From the IMG/VR virus record IMGVR_UViG_3300010392_000733, positions 1 to 20,241 of that record: a DNA stretch of 20,241 nt. One strand, written 5' to 3'. The position numbers and the translations under genes were made by a program. The DNA is from a virus. Positions 14,178 through 20,241 of this stretch are shown here, piece after piece (the stretch's first letter is position 1; each line of letters starts with the position of its first letter). Under the pieces are notes generated by a model that worked only from the letters and a program-made list of their open reading frames with translations, searched no databases and had not been told where the DNA came from.

Positions 14178-14393
14178 TTAATCTTTCGACTTTGCGCTTT
14201 TCTCTTTTTTAGGCTTGTTTTCTTTTTTGGCTTTTTTTACCGAAACCACTTTATTATCGCCCAACTTTTGAGCGTGTGATTGTGCAAAATCTTTGTTACC
14301 AGCTAGAAAAACATTACCGTCCGAGGTGATTAAACATTCGTTTAAATCCTCTCGGCTTTTTAAAAACTCTTGCGCTTTCTTTTCTAAATCCAT
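14178..14393 (-). CDS. Small lysine-rich protein after the capsid gene (71 aa)
   Basis: I start this gene at the ATG at 14393 (MDLEKKAQEFLKSREDLNEC). A longer frame back to 14483 would run through the terminator hairpin at 14410-14439 and the end of the capsid gene, so it is rejected. The protein contains LITSDGNVFLAGNKDFAQSH as a short strand-turn-helix and ends in a strongly basic low-complexity tail (KKAKKENKPKKEKSAKSKD). A gene of this kind between capsid and sheath is common in this phage group; neck, head-completion or DNA-contact roles are possible. Function unknown. Confidence 0.65.
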   Translation of the reverse strand: MDLEKKAQEFLKSREDLNECLITSDGNVFLAGNKDFAQSHAQKLGDNKVVSVKKAKKENKPKKEKSAKSKD

Positions 14394-14409
14394 TTTTTCA
14401 AAGTGTTTG

Positions 14410-14439
14410 AAAAACGGGGCGCCCCAAACGCCCCGTTTT
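14410..14439 (-). terminator. Terminator hairpin directly after the major capsid gene
   Basis: AAAACGGGGCG at 14411-14421 and CGCCCCGTTTT at 14429-14439 form a perfect eleven-base-pair stem around a seven-base loop. On the minus strand the stem ends in a five-T run, and the plus strand also carries a T run, so it could work in both directions. It begins 4 bases after the capsid stop. It probably limits transcription into the lower-copy tail genes or protects the capsid mRNA 3' end. Confidence 0.82.
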
Positions 14440-14442
14440 AAA

Positions 14443-15345
14443 TTATACAACCCCTTGCGAAAGAGCGACCAAACCTTTGTCATCGCTTCGCGATTTTTCG
14501 GCGCCGTGCATAATTAAGGCGCTGAAAAGTGAACCGTAATACTCCGGTTTGTCTTCGTCTGCAAATACTTTAATAGACCCAAGCGCTTTTCTAACGCTTG
14601 CCTTTTGCCACCCAATACAAGAGAACGAATCCGTCGTCCCTGGAGTAGCACCAACCGCCAATTTAGCATCGGCCGCCGTGTGAAAAGAAACAGTCGGTCG
14701 AACCATAACATTAAAACCAAAAATTTGGTTAATAACGCCGCTTGGTAGAGCCGTTTTGTCCATGAAATCTTTTCTAATAAGCGCGTCAACTTGGAATAAC
14801 TCGTAATACATTGAAGTAGTCATAAGTAAAAAACGGTCGTTCATTGGAACGTTATCAAGGTCCAATTTTTTAGCCATTTTCGAAATATCCTCTTTTGTAG
14901 TTAGTCTACGTGTTCCAGTTGTGCCGGCCGGCTGGTCCGCCGTACCCGCTCCAGTTGTACGCAAAACGAGGTCTGATGAACCTTCAGGCGTCCAAATTTG
15001 CGCCGTTTCCGTTCCGATTCGCTCGTTCAACGTGCCGATGTGCTGGCCTAGAACGCTTGTTCTCTTCGCGTAACTCGTTTGGAGTTCGTCAATGTCGGTA
15101 ATTACAATCGGGTCCGTGGAGAATTCGCGCATATTATACGTTAATTCAGAGTCGGTACGTTGTGTAATTGTTGCCGGTAAAGATGAACGGTCAACCACAA
15201 TCGCCGGCGTTGCTCCAGCTTGTGGCAAGTGAACCGTTTTATTTTCAATAAACGCGCTATCATCCATCGCGTTGTTAACGAATTCCGAACCCTCATACAA
15301 TGTTTCTTGTATATCCGAAACCCAAATTTCAGTCTGTAAAGCCAT
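14443..15345 (-). CDS. Major capsid protein (300 aa)
   Basis: A 300-residue protein after the protease-scaffold gene, beginning MALQTEIWVSDIQETLYEGS followed by FVNNAMDDSAFIENKTVHLP, QAGATPAIVVDRSSLPATIT, then FSTDPIVITDIDELQTSYAK, TSVLGQHIGTLNERIGTETA and a C-terminal beta part with MDKTALPSGVINQIFGFNVM, VRPTVSF and the end SDDKGLVALSQGVV. This is the layout of HK97-fold capsids in Bacteroidota phages, with the N-arm, spine helix (about 85-120) and P/A-domain strands. The predicted mature form would not need a long cleaved N-arm. It is followed at once by a strong terminator, as expected for the most abundant protein. Confidence 0.85.
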   Translation of the reverse strand: MALQTEIWVSDIQETLYEGSEFVNNAMDDSAFIENKTVHLPQAGATPAIVVDRSSLPATITQRTDSELTYNMREFSTDPIVITDIDELQTSYAKRTSVLGQHIGTLNERIGTETAQIWTPEGSSDLVLRTTGAGTADQPAGTTGTRRLTTKEDISKMAKKLDLDNVPMNDRFLLMTTSMYYELFQVDALIRKDFMDKTALPSGVINQIFGFNVMVRPTVSFHTAADAKLAVGATPGTTDSFSCIGWQKASVRKALGSIKVFADEDKPEYYGSLFSALIMHGAEKSRSDDKGLVALSQGVV

Positions 15346-15378
15346 TTTGTTCTATTTATTAAATTATTGTTTTGTTAA

Positions 15379-15897
15379 TTAAACCGTTACCAATTCGACG
15401 CCGTATTCCTCTTTATACATTGAAGCAAACAAATCCGGTTGTTCGTTTCTTATTTTTTCAAGGCCTCTTGGGTCCGTTTTCTCCATTTCACGCAAACCCT
15501 TTTTAGGAGCCGCGCCCTTTTCCGGTGTAATTGTGTTGGTGATGTCGGCGTGCTTTATTGAAACCGCGTCCAAAAGGTTTTTAACCGAATCAAGGTCGTT
15601 TTTAGCCATTGTAATAATAGCCTCTCTTTTACTCTCTTCAATTTTACCGTCCTTAATTGCGTTCTCTACAAAAGTAATCGCCGCCGCGTCGTTGGCTTCA
15701 GTTGCCGCCGTTTTTAACGCCTCAATTTCACTTTTTAAAGCTTCGTTTTCAGTTTTCAACCCGGTCACCTCTTCAGTTGCCGCATCTTTTGCCTCAACTT
15801 CAGTTTTAACTTGGTTTTGAATTTCCTTAACCGCGTTTAAAACGGTTTCCTCGTTGGCGCCTTCCTGTAAATCAAGCGCATTAGTAATTTTCAACAT
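15379..15897 (-). CDS. Probable nested scaffold from an internal start in the protease gene (172 aa)
   Basis: An in-frame ATG at 15897 (residue 224 of the full protein) starts MLKITNALDLQEGANEETVL and leaves the C-terminal scaffold-like part alone: an acidic/Lys helical coiled coil (EVTGLKTENEALKSEIEALK) and an end peptide reading DLFASMYKEEYGVELVTV. The stretch just before it (PNNNQNQLK) is a linker and the DNA there is A-rich, like other starts in this operon. Phage Mu makes its scaffold Z the same way from the 3' part of protease gene I. The internal start is inferred from this precedent and is not proved by sequence alone. Confidence 0.45.
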   Translation of the reverse strand: MLKITNALDLQEGANEETVLNAVKEIQNQVKTEVEAKDAATEEVTGLKTENEALKSEIEALKTAATEANDAAAITFVENAIKDGKIEESKREAIITMAKNDLDSVKNLLDAVSIKHADITNTITPEKGAAPKKGLREMEKTDPRGLEKIRNEQPDLFASMYKEEYGVELVTV

Positions 15898-16566
15898 TTT
15901 CAATTGATTTTGGTTATTATTTGGCGTTTCGCCATCGTTTAAAATTTCTTTTGCGGCGTTATAAACCGCCATTAAGTCCGTCTCTTTATTTTGTGCTAAA
16001 GTTAAAAGGCGGTTTGTGTTTATAACCTGGTCGGCCAACCCGGCCGATATGGCCTCGGGTGCGGTGAACCAAGTTTCGTTGGTCATGTATTGTAAAACCT
16101 CTTCGCGGCTTTTCCCGGTGTTATTCAATAACACTTTTATAATCATTTCCCGGAAATTATCAACCGCCGCCGAGTCGGTACCAACTGGAGCCGCTACGTC
16201 GTGAATCATTACCCGGGCAAAATCATTCATAAAACGTTTTTTACCCGCTTGGAATATAATACCCGAAATTGAGGCCGCAACGCCGTCGGCGTGCGTATGA
16301 ATTAACGCCTTTGCGTTCATTAGGGCGGTAAAAATTCCCATTCCCTCAATTACAGAACCGCCGACGCTATTAATATGAACGTCTATGTGCTGAACGTGCA
16401 AATCGTTAATTAAAACGCTTAACTCGTTAACAAATTCCTGTGAGGTTATACCCTGGCCAAGCGTAGCGTCAAAACCGATGTGTGTGTGGATAAACATTTC
16501 GGCCTTTCCGTTGTGGAAATTTCGAACGTATTTAAGTTGGTCGATTGCCGTTGTGTCGGTGTTCAT
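15379..16566 (-). CDS. Prohead protease (ClpP-like, S14) fused to scaffold (395 aa)
   Basis: Residues 20-185 are a ClpP/S14 serine peptidase: strands near VQHIDVHINSVGGSVIEGMG (about 58-77), the nucleophile in DGVAASISGIIFQAGKKRFM (Ser99), the catalytic His in ARVMIHDVAAPV (His122) and the closing NETWFTAPEAISAGLADQVI (Glu164 aligned with the ClpP Asp, common in phage members). After a linker, residues 224-395 form a coiled-coil-rich scaffold domain. This is the Mu gpI plan: the protease degrades scaffold during prohead maturation. It lies directly upstream of the major capsid gene. The start is the first ATG (MNTDTTAIDQLKYVRNFHNG). Confidence 0.85.
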   Translation of the reverse strand: MNTDTTAIDQLKYVRNFHNGKAEMFIHTHIGFDATLGQGITSQEFVNELSVLINDLHVQHIDVHINSVGGSVIEGMGIFTALMNAKALIHTHADGVAASISGIIFQAGKKRFMNDFARVMIHDVAAPVGTDSAAVDNFREMIIKVLLNNTGKSREEVLQYMTNETWFTAPEAISAGLADQVINTNRLLTLAQNKETDLMAVYNAAKEILNDGETPNNNQNQLKMLKITNALDLQEGANEETVLNAVKEIQNQVKTEVEAKDAATEEVTGLKTENEALKSEIEALKTAATEANDAAAITFVENAIKDGKIEESKREAIITMAKNDLDSVKNLLDAVSIKHADITNTITPEKGAAPKKGLREMEKTDPRGLEKIRNEQPDLFASMYKEEYGVELVTV

Positions 16567-16621
16567 AATTTACAATATTACGAACCAGGCGGGGTTTTAT
16601 AATTCCAAATAATTGCCTAAA

Positions 16622-16649
16622 TTTGGTGTTTAAAGTAGAATTATATTTC
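16622..16649 (+). promoter_or_regulatory. Possible Bacteroidota-type promoter for the plus-strand HTH gene
   Basis: TTTG at 16622-16625 is followed 16 bases later by TATATTTC (16642-16649), one mismatch from the TAnnTTTG -7 element of Bacteroidota promoters. The spacing is slightly short and the ATG follows after three bases, so a transcript would be almost leaderless. The match is suggestive only. Confidence 0.3.
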
Positions 16650-16652
16650 GTT

Positions 16653-16829
16653 ATGAACAAAAACCAACAAACCTTGGCCAATCGCCGCGCCTTTGTCCTG
16701 GAGCAAATAAAAAGGCGTAAAAATGAAAAGGTTGAAACAATAGTCAACCAAATAGCGCAAAGTATATTTTTATCGCCGGCCACAATTTGGAACGACTTAA
16801 AAAACTCGGGTAATACGCCTGAAAAGTAG
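16653..16829 (+). CDS. Small helix-turn-helix protein on the plus strand (58 aa)
   Basis: This is the only convincing gene on the plus strand. I take the ATG at 16653 (MNKNQQTLANRRAFVLEQIK) rather than 16623, since the earlier residues are not needed and the first lies in the putative promoter. After a basic helix (RRKNEK) comes a helix-turn-helix, EKVETIVNQIAQSIFLSPAT followed by IWNDLKN: 'V-x-x-I-A-x-x-x-F-L-S-x-x-T-I-x-x-x-L' is a common layout of small DNA-binding proteins in Bacteroidota elements. It is transcribed against the structural operon, convergent with the gene at 16842-17372 and divergent from the protease. A regulator of phage late expression is possible, but binding site and function are unknown. 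Confidence 0.65.
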   Translation: MNKNQQTLANRRAFVLEQIKRRKNEKVETIVNQIAQSIFLSPATIWNDLKNSGNTPEK

Positions 16830-16830
16830 G

Positions 16831-16847
16831 CCGTAAACTATTTACGG
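16831..16847. other. Perfect hairpin at the meeting point of two convergent genes
   Basis: CCGTAAA-CTA-TTTACGG forms a seven-base-pair stem with a three-base loop just after the HTH stop and overlapping the stop of the minus-strand gene. It lacks a T run on either strand, so intrinsic termination is doubtful; its place between convergent genes makes it a candidate bidirectional transcript end. Confidence 0.35.
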
Positions 16848-17372
16848 AGTGAAGTCGCCGTCCCCGGTTCTTATAACTTCATTGTCAATATCCAAATCGC
16901 CTATAACCTCAAGGTCCGGCGTTCCTGGAGTTAGTATTAAATTCAAGCGGTCGTCGGCCGCCCCGTCTGTTACCAAAGTTTCATAATCCAGTTGCCACAC
17001 AATACAGTTGTCATGGTCAATATCTTGGCGCTCGGCTGATTTGCTCAACTCGGTAAAGCAACCCCCGCCGAACCCCTCAATTTTTACGTGGACCTCGTTG
17101 GTAATAGCCAAAACGTCCGGGGCTGAATCGGTTTCGTTTTTGTAACTCTCGACCGCAACGTGAAGGGTGATTGTGGTTTCGCCTTCCTTAACACCTCGGG
17201 TCCTCTTGAGCCAAATAATCTCTTGAAACTCAATAAAGACGGCCGGGTATGAAAACGGGTTTTCCCTTTCTTCATTATCGATTTGAGAATTAAATAATTT
17301 AACCGTTTTTACGCTGGTTATTGTTTCCAATTCGGCTTTTATTGCGTTGAAGGTGTCTAATATTGCGCTCAT
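16842..17372 (-). CDS. Putative tail terminator / head-tail connector protein (176 aa)
   Basis: The product starts MSAILDTFNAIKAELETITS and continues VKTVKLFNSQIDNEERENPF, SYPAVFIEFQEIIWLKRTRG and ETTITLHVAVESYKN. This order, N-terminal helix, 'YPAVFIEF' strand, then 'T-l-x-v-a-v-e' strand, is the layout of small tail-terminator and connector proteins such as Mu gp37 or lambda gpU-like folds. The C-terminal third is acidic (TPDLEVIGDLDIDNEVIRTG). Its position after the G-like gene and before the protease is close to the head-tail joining genes of Mu. The family is not recognised with certainty. Confidence 0.6.
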   Translation of the reverse strand: MSAILDTFNAIKAELETITSVKTVKLFNSQIDNEERENPFSYPAVFIEFQEIIWLKRTRGVKEGETTITLHVAVESYKNETDSAPDVLAITNEVHVKIEGFGGGCFTELSKSAERQDIDHDNCIVWQLDYETLVTDGAADDRLNLILTPGTPDLEVIGDLDIDNEVIRTGDGDFTP

Positions 17373-17390
17373 GTTTACAAATGTATTAAA

Positions 17391-17945
17391 TTATTGAATC
17401 CGGCCCGATTGAGTTAATACGTTTCTAATTTCACGGCCTATTATTTTTGAAAGTTTCTTTCTAAGCTTGGCCGAACGCCCTATAAATTGCCGTTTCGGAA
17501 TTTCAACCGTTAACCGTTCTTTTTTAGTGTTGGCAATGGCCGCAAACATCGGGTTTCCTGTTTTCCTGAATTGATGGCGCATAAAACCCCGCATCCTGGG
17601 TGTTACCCTGGGCCGTGTTACCCCGCCCCGGTTGTGAATTTGTGCATACGGTATCCCGTACGAACCAACGCGAATACGGCGAAACGAGGACGATTTTACC
17701 CTTATTGATTTGCGTAAATTTCCCGAATCCACCAAAAGGGCGCGGGTTTTTCCGGTCCTGGTGTCGGCCGCGTTTGGGTGTTTTCGCGGTTTCCAGGGCT
17801 TGAGAGTGTTGTCGGTGAAACCGCCGACCCTAAAGCTTGCGACAAAATGGTTTTTGGCACTATTACCAAGCAATTTTGGGAGGTTGCGTTTTTGCCGCTT
17901 AAAGGCGCGCGCTAATTGTTGAAAATGGTTCGAACCCCGGGCCAT
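17391..17945 (-). CDS. Virion morphogenesis protein, Mu gpG-like (184 aa)
   Basis: A highly basic 184-residue protein. Landmarks are KNHFVASFRVGGFTDNTLKP followed by WKPRKHPNAADTRTGKTRAL, the LVDSGNLRKSIRVKSSSFRR segment and GSYGIPYAQIHNRGGVTRPR; these match the 'F...g.....g...W.p.........g.LL..sG.L..si........v.vGs...YA.ihn.Gg' pattern of Mu G / P2 gpS-like tail completion proteins. The C-terminal helix is basic (QFIGRSAKLRKKLSKIIGRE). The role is at the head-tail junction or early tail assembly. The ATG is three bases from the F-like stop, as in Mu F-G. Confidence 0.8.
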   Translation of the reverse strand: MARGSNHFQQLARAFKRQKRNLPKLLGNSAKNHFVASFRVGGFTDNTLKPWKPRKHPNAADTRTGKTRALLVDSGNLRKSIRVKSSSFRRIRVGSYGIPYAQIHNRGGVTRPRVTPRMRGFMRHQFRKTGNPMFAAIANTKKERLTVEIPKRQFIGRSAKLRKKLSKIIGREIRNVLTQSGRIQ

Positions 17946-17948
17946 CGT

Positions 17949-18800
17949 TTACGGTTTTGGGAGCGTTACCCTTTTAGGCCTTAAAGGTAGGTCAAAATTT
18001 CGCCTTTTCTTTTGCTTGAACCGCTCGGCGACCCGAAAATAGGGGTGCATTTCAGATCCGGTACCCTTAAAAATTTGCTTGGTTTTTCCAGCATTAAAAT
18101 CGAATATTGAAGGCGGCCGGTCAATAATATTACCCTTCGAATCAAAGTATTTTTTGTTTTTGCCTTTGCCTTTCGTTGTGGTCGGGGTGACCTCGGCTTC
18201 GCCGCTTTCTAATTGCTCAACAATACACCGACAATTCCAGCCATTAGGAGGGAAAAACCGGTCCCAAAACGAATCGTTAACAGGCTTCACAATATTGTCC
18301 AGGTCGGCGTGTTCGGGCCGCACCCTTTCGTCTCCGACCGTTTGGTAACGGAGCAAAGGCAAATCCGCCGCGTCCTGGTTAACCGTAAGCCATTGATTGC
18401 CGGCAAAGGCATTGTTTACGGCGGTGCGGTGTTCGGTTTTTAACCAAGCTTCATTATAGGTTTCAAATATTGTGCCCGCTATATCCTTGAAAGTGGTAAA
18501 GTCGGTTTTTTGCCCGTCTATAAAAACAAATTTACTCATTGAGTTCACTTGTTGGAATGTTTTTGCCGCGCTAAAAACCTGGATGTTGACCTCGTATTCG
18601 GCCAACAAATCAAAGAACGGCGATTCAATGTTGAAGTCGGAAAACCCGCCGCCAAAACCCGAGAAAACGCCGTCCATTAATTTGGCGCCGATTGCATCGT
18701 ACAAATCAACGGGTAAATTTTCGGGCGCTATAACTCCAGCGTGAATTTTTACGAGTAAATCGTTTATTTGTTCATCGGTGTAATTAATAAAATTCGCCAT
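17949..18800 (-). CDS. Head morphogenesis protein, Mu gpF-like (283 aa)
   Basis: The diagnostic motif of the Mu F / SPP1 gp7 family is at about residues 157-192: DERVRPEHADLDNIVKPVND then SFWDRFFPPNGWNCRC, i.e. 'D-x-R-V-R-x-x-H...P...PP-N-G-W-x-C-R-C'. The upstream part is helical with AFSGFGGGFSDFNIESPFFD and KTFQQVNSMSKF, and a preceding helix of the type 'E...W.KTEHRTAVNNAF'. Residues 200-283 are basic and Lys-rich, with no membrane segment. The protein is a minor head component bound to the portal. It starts 9 bases after the portal stop. Confidence 0.88.
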   Translation of the reverse strand: MANFINYTDEQINDLLVKIHAGVIAPENLPVDLYDAIGAKLMDGVFSGFGGGFSDFNIESPFFDLLAEYEVNIQVFSAAKTFQQVNSMSKFVFIDGQKTDFTTFKDIAGTIFETYNEAWLKTEHRTAVNNAFAGNQWLTVNQDAADLPLLRYQTVGDERVRPEHADLDNIVKPVNDSFWDRFFPPNGWNCRCIVEQLESGEAEVTPTTTKGKGKNKKYFDSKGNIIDRPPSIFDFNAGKTKQIFKGTGSEMHPYFRVAERFKQKKRRNFDLPLRPKRVTLPKP

Positions 18801-18809
18801 TTCATTGTA

Positions 18810-20123
18810 TTAATGATTGTGCGTGTGGGCGTGCGACGCGGCCTGTTGGTAAAGCCGGTTTACGTCGTTCATAACCGTGTCAATTTTATTTTCTACTTGC
18901 TCCATGTTTGGAGGTGCCCCAAACGTTGGAACGGCCGGCGGTTCGGGCGTTTCTTGTTCTGTTACCGGAATATTAAACTCTTTTTCAATCCAAGCCGGGT
19001 CAATTTCGTACTGGCTTAAAAGGTCAATTACAAAATCCTGTTTTTCAACTTGCGTCACCTTTTCGCCTTCCTTAATTTTGCAAATTACGCCGTCTTTTAA
19101 CATTCCGTGCATACGCATTAGGGGCGCAAGCTTTAAATTAATAATATCACAAACAAAGCCGCCAAGCGCCCAAGCGCGTAAATCAAAAATATCTTTGTGC
19201 GTTTGTGATTGACTTAGGCTGGAGCCATCATCGGCGGTCATTGTTTGCCCTATTATGAGTTTTGAAATTTCCGAATTTGCACGCTCAATAAATTCGTCGT
19301 AAACCTTGAAAGAGTCGGTTTTTGTTGATTCAACAAAATCAATTTCATCTTCTTTATCAAGAATTAAATACTGTGCGGACCCGGCCTCCTTCATTGCTTT
19401 GTCCATGTTTTTAATTTGGTCCGGGTCATTAATATCGGTGCGGCCAACGCGGGTTGGCATTCCGAAAACCTCGGAGAATTCCGACCAGTTAGCAATCACG
19501 GCCTTTTTCCAAAGCGCCCAAAAAGAGGCTTTCATCAGTAGGCCCAAATCGCCGCCGGTGCCAACCTCAACAAGCCAATTTTTATAAGGTGCGGTGTGGT
19601 AATCGGTACCAACCCCGGCCGAATGTAAATCCTTTTTTACGATGTGGAGTTCGGGCGTTACGTATTCACGCCGGACCGCTTTTACGTCGGTGAATTCATT
19701 ATTTTTTATTGAGCCAAATTGAATTAATGAGTGCCCCCATAATTTGGCGTCTGAAGTATGGCCAATAAATTCACGCATCCAGTGAGTGGCGAAGTGTTTG
19801 GTCGCCTCTTCATCTATTTCGCCTTTTTCGTCTGTGAATATAAACTCAAATCCTTGAATTCGTTGGCGTAGTGTTTCCCAAACGCTTGAAAGGTGCGAAT
19901 CAATAAGAACGTCGTTATAAACCCGCGTTAACTCGGCGCGGTCCGGCAAAATTTGAGATTCGGCCGTTTGTATTGCGTTTCTTAATTTTTGTATTGTTTG
20001 TTTTTCCCGTAATAATTGGCGGTTAACAATTCGCGTTGTAACTCGGCTTGATTTGGGTTGTGTTTTATCAACATTTTGAATTTTACTCAAATCAATGTTA
20101 TAATTAAAAAAAGGTAGCTTCAT
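18810..20123 (-). CDS. Portal protein, DUF935 / Mu gp29-like (437 aa)
   Basis: The protein has the main DUF935 markers: the helix and strand DVLIDSHLSSVWETLRQRIQ (about 71-90), the block WSEFSEVFGMPTRVGRTD (213-230) and the stretch SKLIIGQTMTADDGSSLSQS followed by QTH (288-309). It has helices around FVCDIINLKLAPLMRMHG, as expected for the portal stem and wing. The C-terminus is a Pro/Glu-rich linker (PVTEQETPEPPAVPTFGAPP), a short helix and an odd His-rich end, AASHAHTHNH. Portal dodecamers form the DNA entry channel at one capsid vertex. The start has an A/T-rich leader without Shine-Dalgarno sequence. It follows the presumed terminase gene by one base. Confidence 0.88.
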   Translation of the reverse strand: MKLPFFNYNIDLSKIQNVDKTQPKSSRVTTRIVNRQLLREKQTIQKLRNAIQTAESQILPDRAELTRVYNDVLIDSHLSSVWETLRQRIQGFEFIFTDEKGEIDEEATKHFATHWMREFIGHTSDAKLWGHSLIQFGSIKNNEFTDVKAVRREYVTPELHIVKKDLHSAGVGTDYHTAPYKNWLVEVGTGGDLGLLMKASFWALWKKAVIANWSEFSEVFGMPTRVGRTDINDPDQIKNMDKAMKEAGSAQYLILDKEDEIDFVESTKTDSFKVYDEFIERANSEISKLIIGQTMTADDGSSLSQSQTHKDIFDLRAWALGGFVCDIINLKLAPLMRMHGMLKDGVICKIKEGEKVTQVEKQDFVIDLLSQYEIDPAWIEKEFNIPVTEQETPEPPAVPTFGAPPNMEQVENKIDTVMNDVNRLYQQAASHAHTHNH

Positions 20124-20124
20124 T

Positions 20125-20241
20125 TTAATAGGAGTGACTTAATTTATCATTTGAACCCCAAACAAGCGTATTATCTTGGTTCTCTTCGAATGTTTTTAAT
20201 GGGAAATTTGGGCTCATATCGTTTCTAGGGTTCGCAACCCC
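20125..20241 (-). CDS. C-terminus of upstream gene, probably terminase large subunit (partial)
   Basis: Thirty-eight codons end in a TAA at 20127-20125, one base before the portal ATG. The visible residues include NPRNDMSPNFPLKTFEENQD and end SNDKLSHSY. No Walker or nuclease motif is in this short end. In Mu-like order the gene before the portal is the terminase large subunit, and the assignment rests only on that order. Confidence 0.5.
   Translation of the reverse strand, partial: GVANPRNDMSPNFPLKTFEENQDNTLVWGSNDKLSHSY

Noticed and set aside
14394-14483. Longer start (14483) for the small gene after the capsid
   Set aside because: The extension runs through the capsid stop and the perfect terminator hairpin; an ATG just after the hairpin (14393) gives a sensible protein.
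16532-16783. Minus-strand ORF (83 aa) across the start of the protease gene and the HTH gene
   Set aside because: It overlaps the better supported HTH gene on the other strand and the protease start in another frame, and the protein has no recognisable features.
17378-17385. Perfect TAnnTTTG (TACATTTG) just upstream of the gene at 16842-17372
   Set aside because: It is only five bases from the ATG and no TTG/TTTG lies at a suitable distance upstream, so it is most likely a chance match.
1-20241. CRISPR arrays, tRNAs, insertion sequences or attachment sites
   Set aside because: No regular spaced repeats, tRNA-like cloverleaf, transposase or att-like duplications were seen while reading the window.

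Overview
The window is an almost complete late structural module of a contractile-tailed (myovirus-type) phage or prophage, probably of a Bacteroidota (flavobacterial) host. The head genes follow the phage Mu plan: DUF935 portal, Mu F-like head morphogenesis protein, Mu G-like virion morphogenesis protein, ClpP-like protease with scaffold, and capsid. Several tail families (DUF2586-type sheath, short LysM-like protein, the J protein, LamG proteins) are of the type seen in Bacteroidota phages. The host call also rests on A-rich leaders without a Shine-Dalgarno sequence and on gene after gene joined by TAATG stop/start overlaps. No integrase, transposase, lysis cassette, tRNA or CRISPR array is present, so active phage, prophage and prophage remnant cannot be told apart here.

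All structural genes are on the minus strand and read from right to left. 20241-14443, head: C-terminus of the presumed terminase large subunit, portal, F-like and G-like proteins, a tail-terminator/connector candidate, protease-scaffold (with a likely nested scaffold start) and major capsid. A small helix-turn-helix gene (16653-16829) is the only convincing plus-strand gene. 14393-8322, tail shaft and hub-proximal genes: a small lysine-rich protein, sheath, tube, tail assembly chaperone with a -1 frame extension, tape measure, a baseplate-associated protein, and a jelly-roll-like protein that is also continued in the -1 frame. 8320-5852, baseplate: small protein, gpD-like hub, gpV-like spike, gpW/gp25-like wedge, LysM-like protein. 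5842-2492, a six-gene fibre/lectin cassette with two tandem LamG paralogues. 2508-1, baseplate J, a 28-residue membrane micro-ORF, an I-like protein, a small protein and a second receptor-binding protein cut off by the left edge.

The portal ring is assembled with scaffold and capsid, the head is closed by connector proteins, the sheath and tube polymerise along a short (550-residue) tape measure with chaperone help, and a baseplate carrying two groups of adhesion proteins recognises the host. The most interesting signals are a G6 run where the 330-residue protein stops while the adjacent -1 frame continues its expected fold plus an extra beta domain; the chaperone -1 extension; adhesion genes lying between the LysM-like gene and the J gene; the membrane micro-ORF; the inverted DNA-binding gene; and a strong depletion of GATC, whose five surviving copies all read GATCCG.
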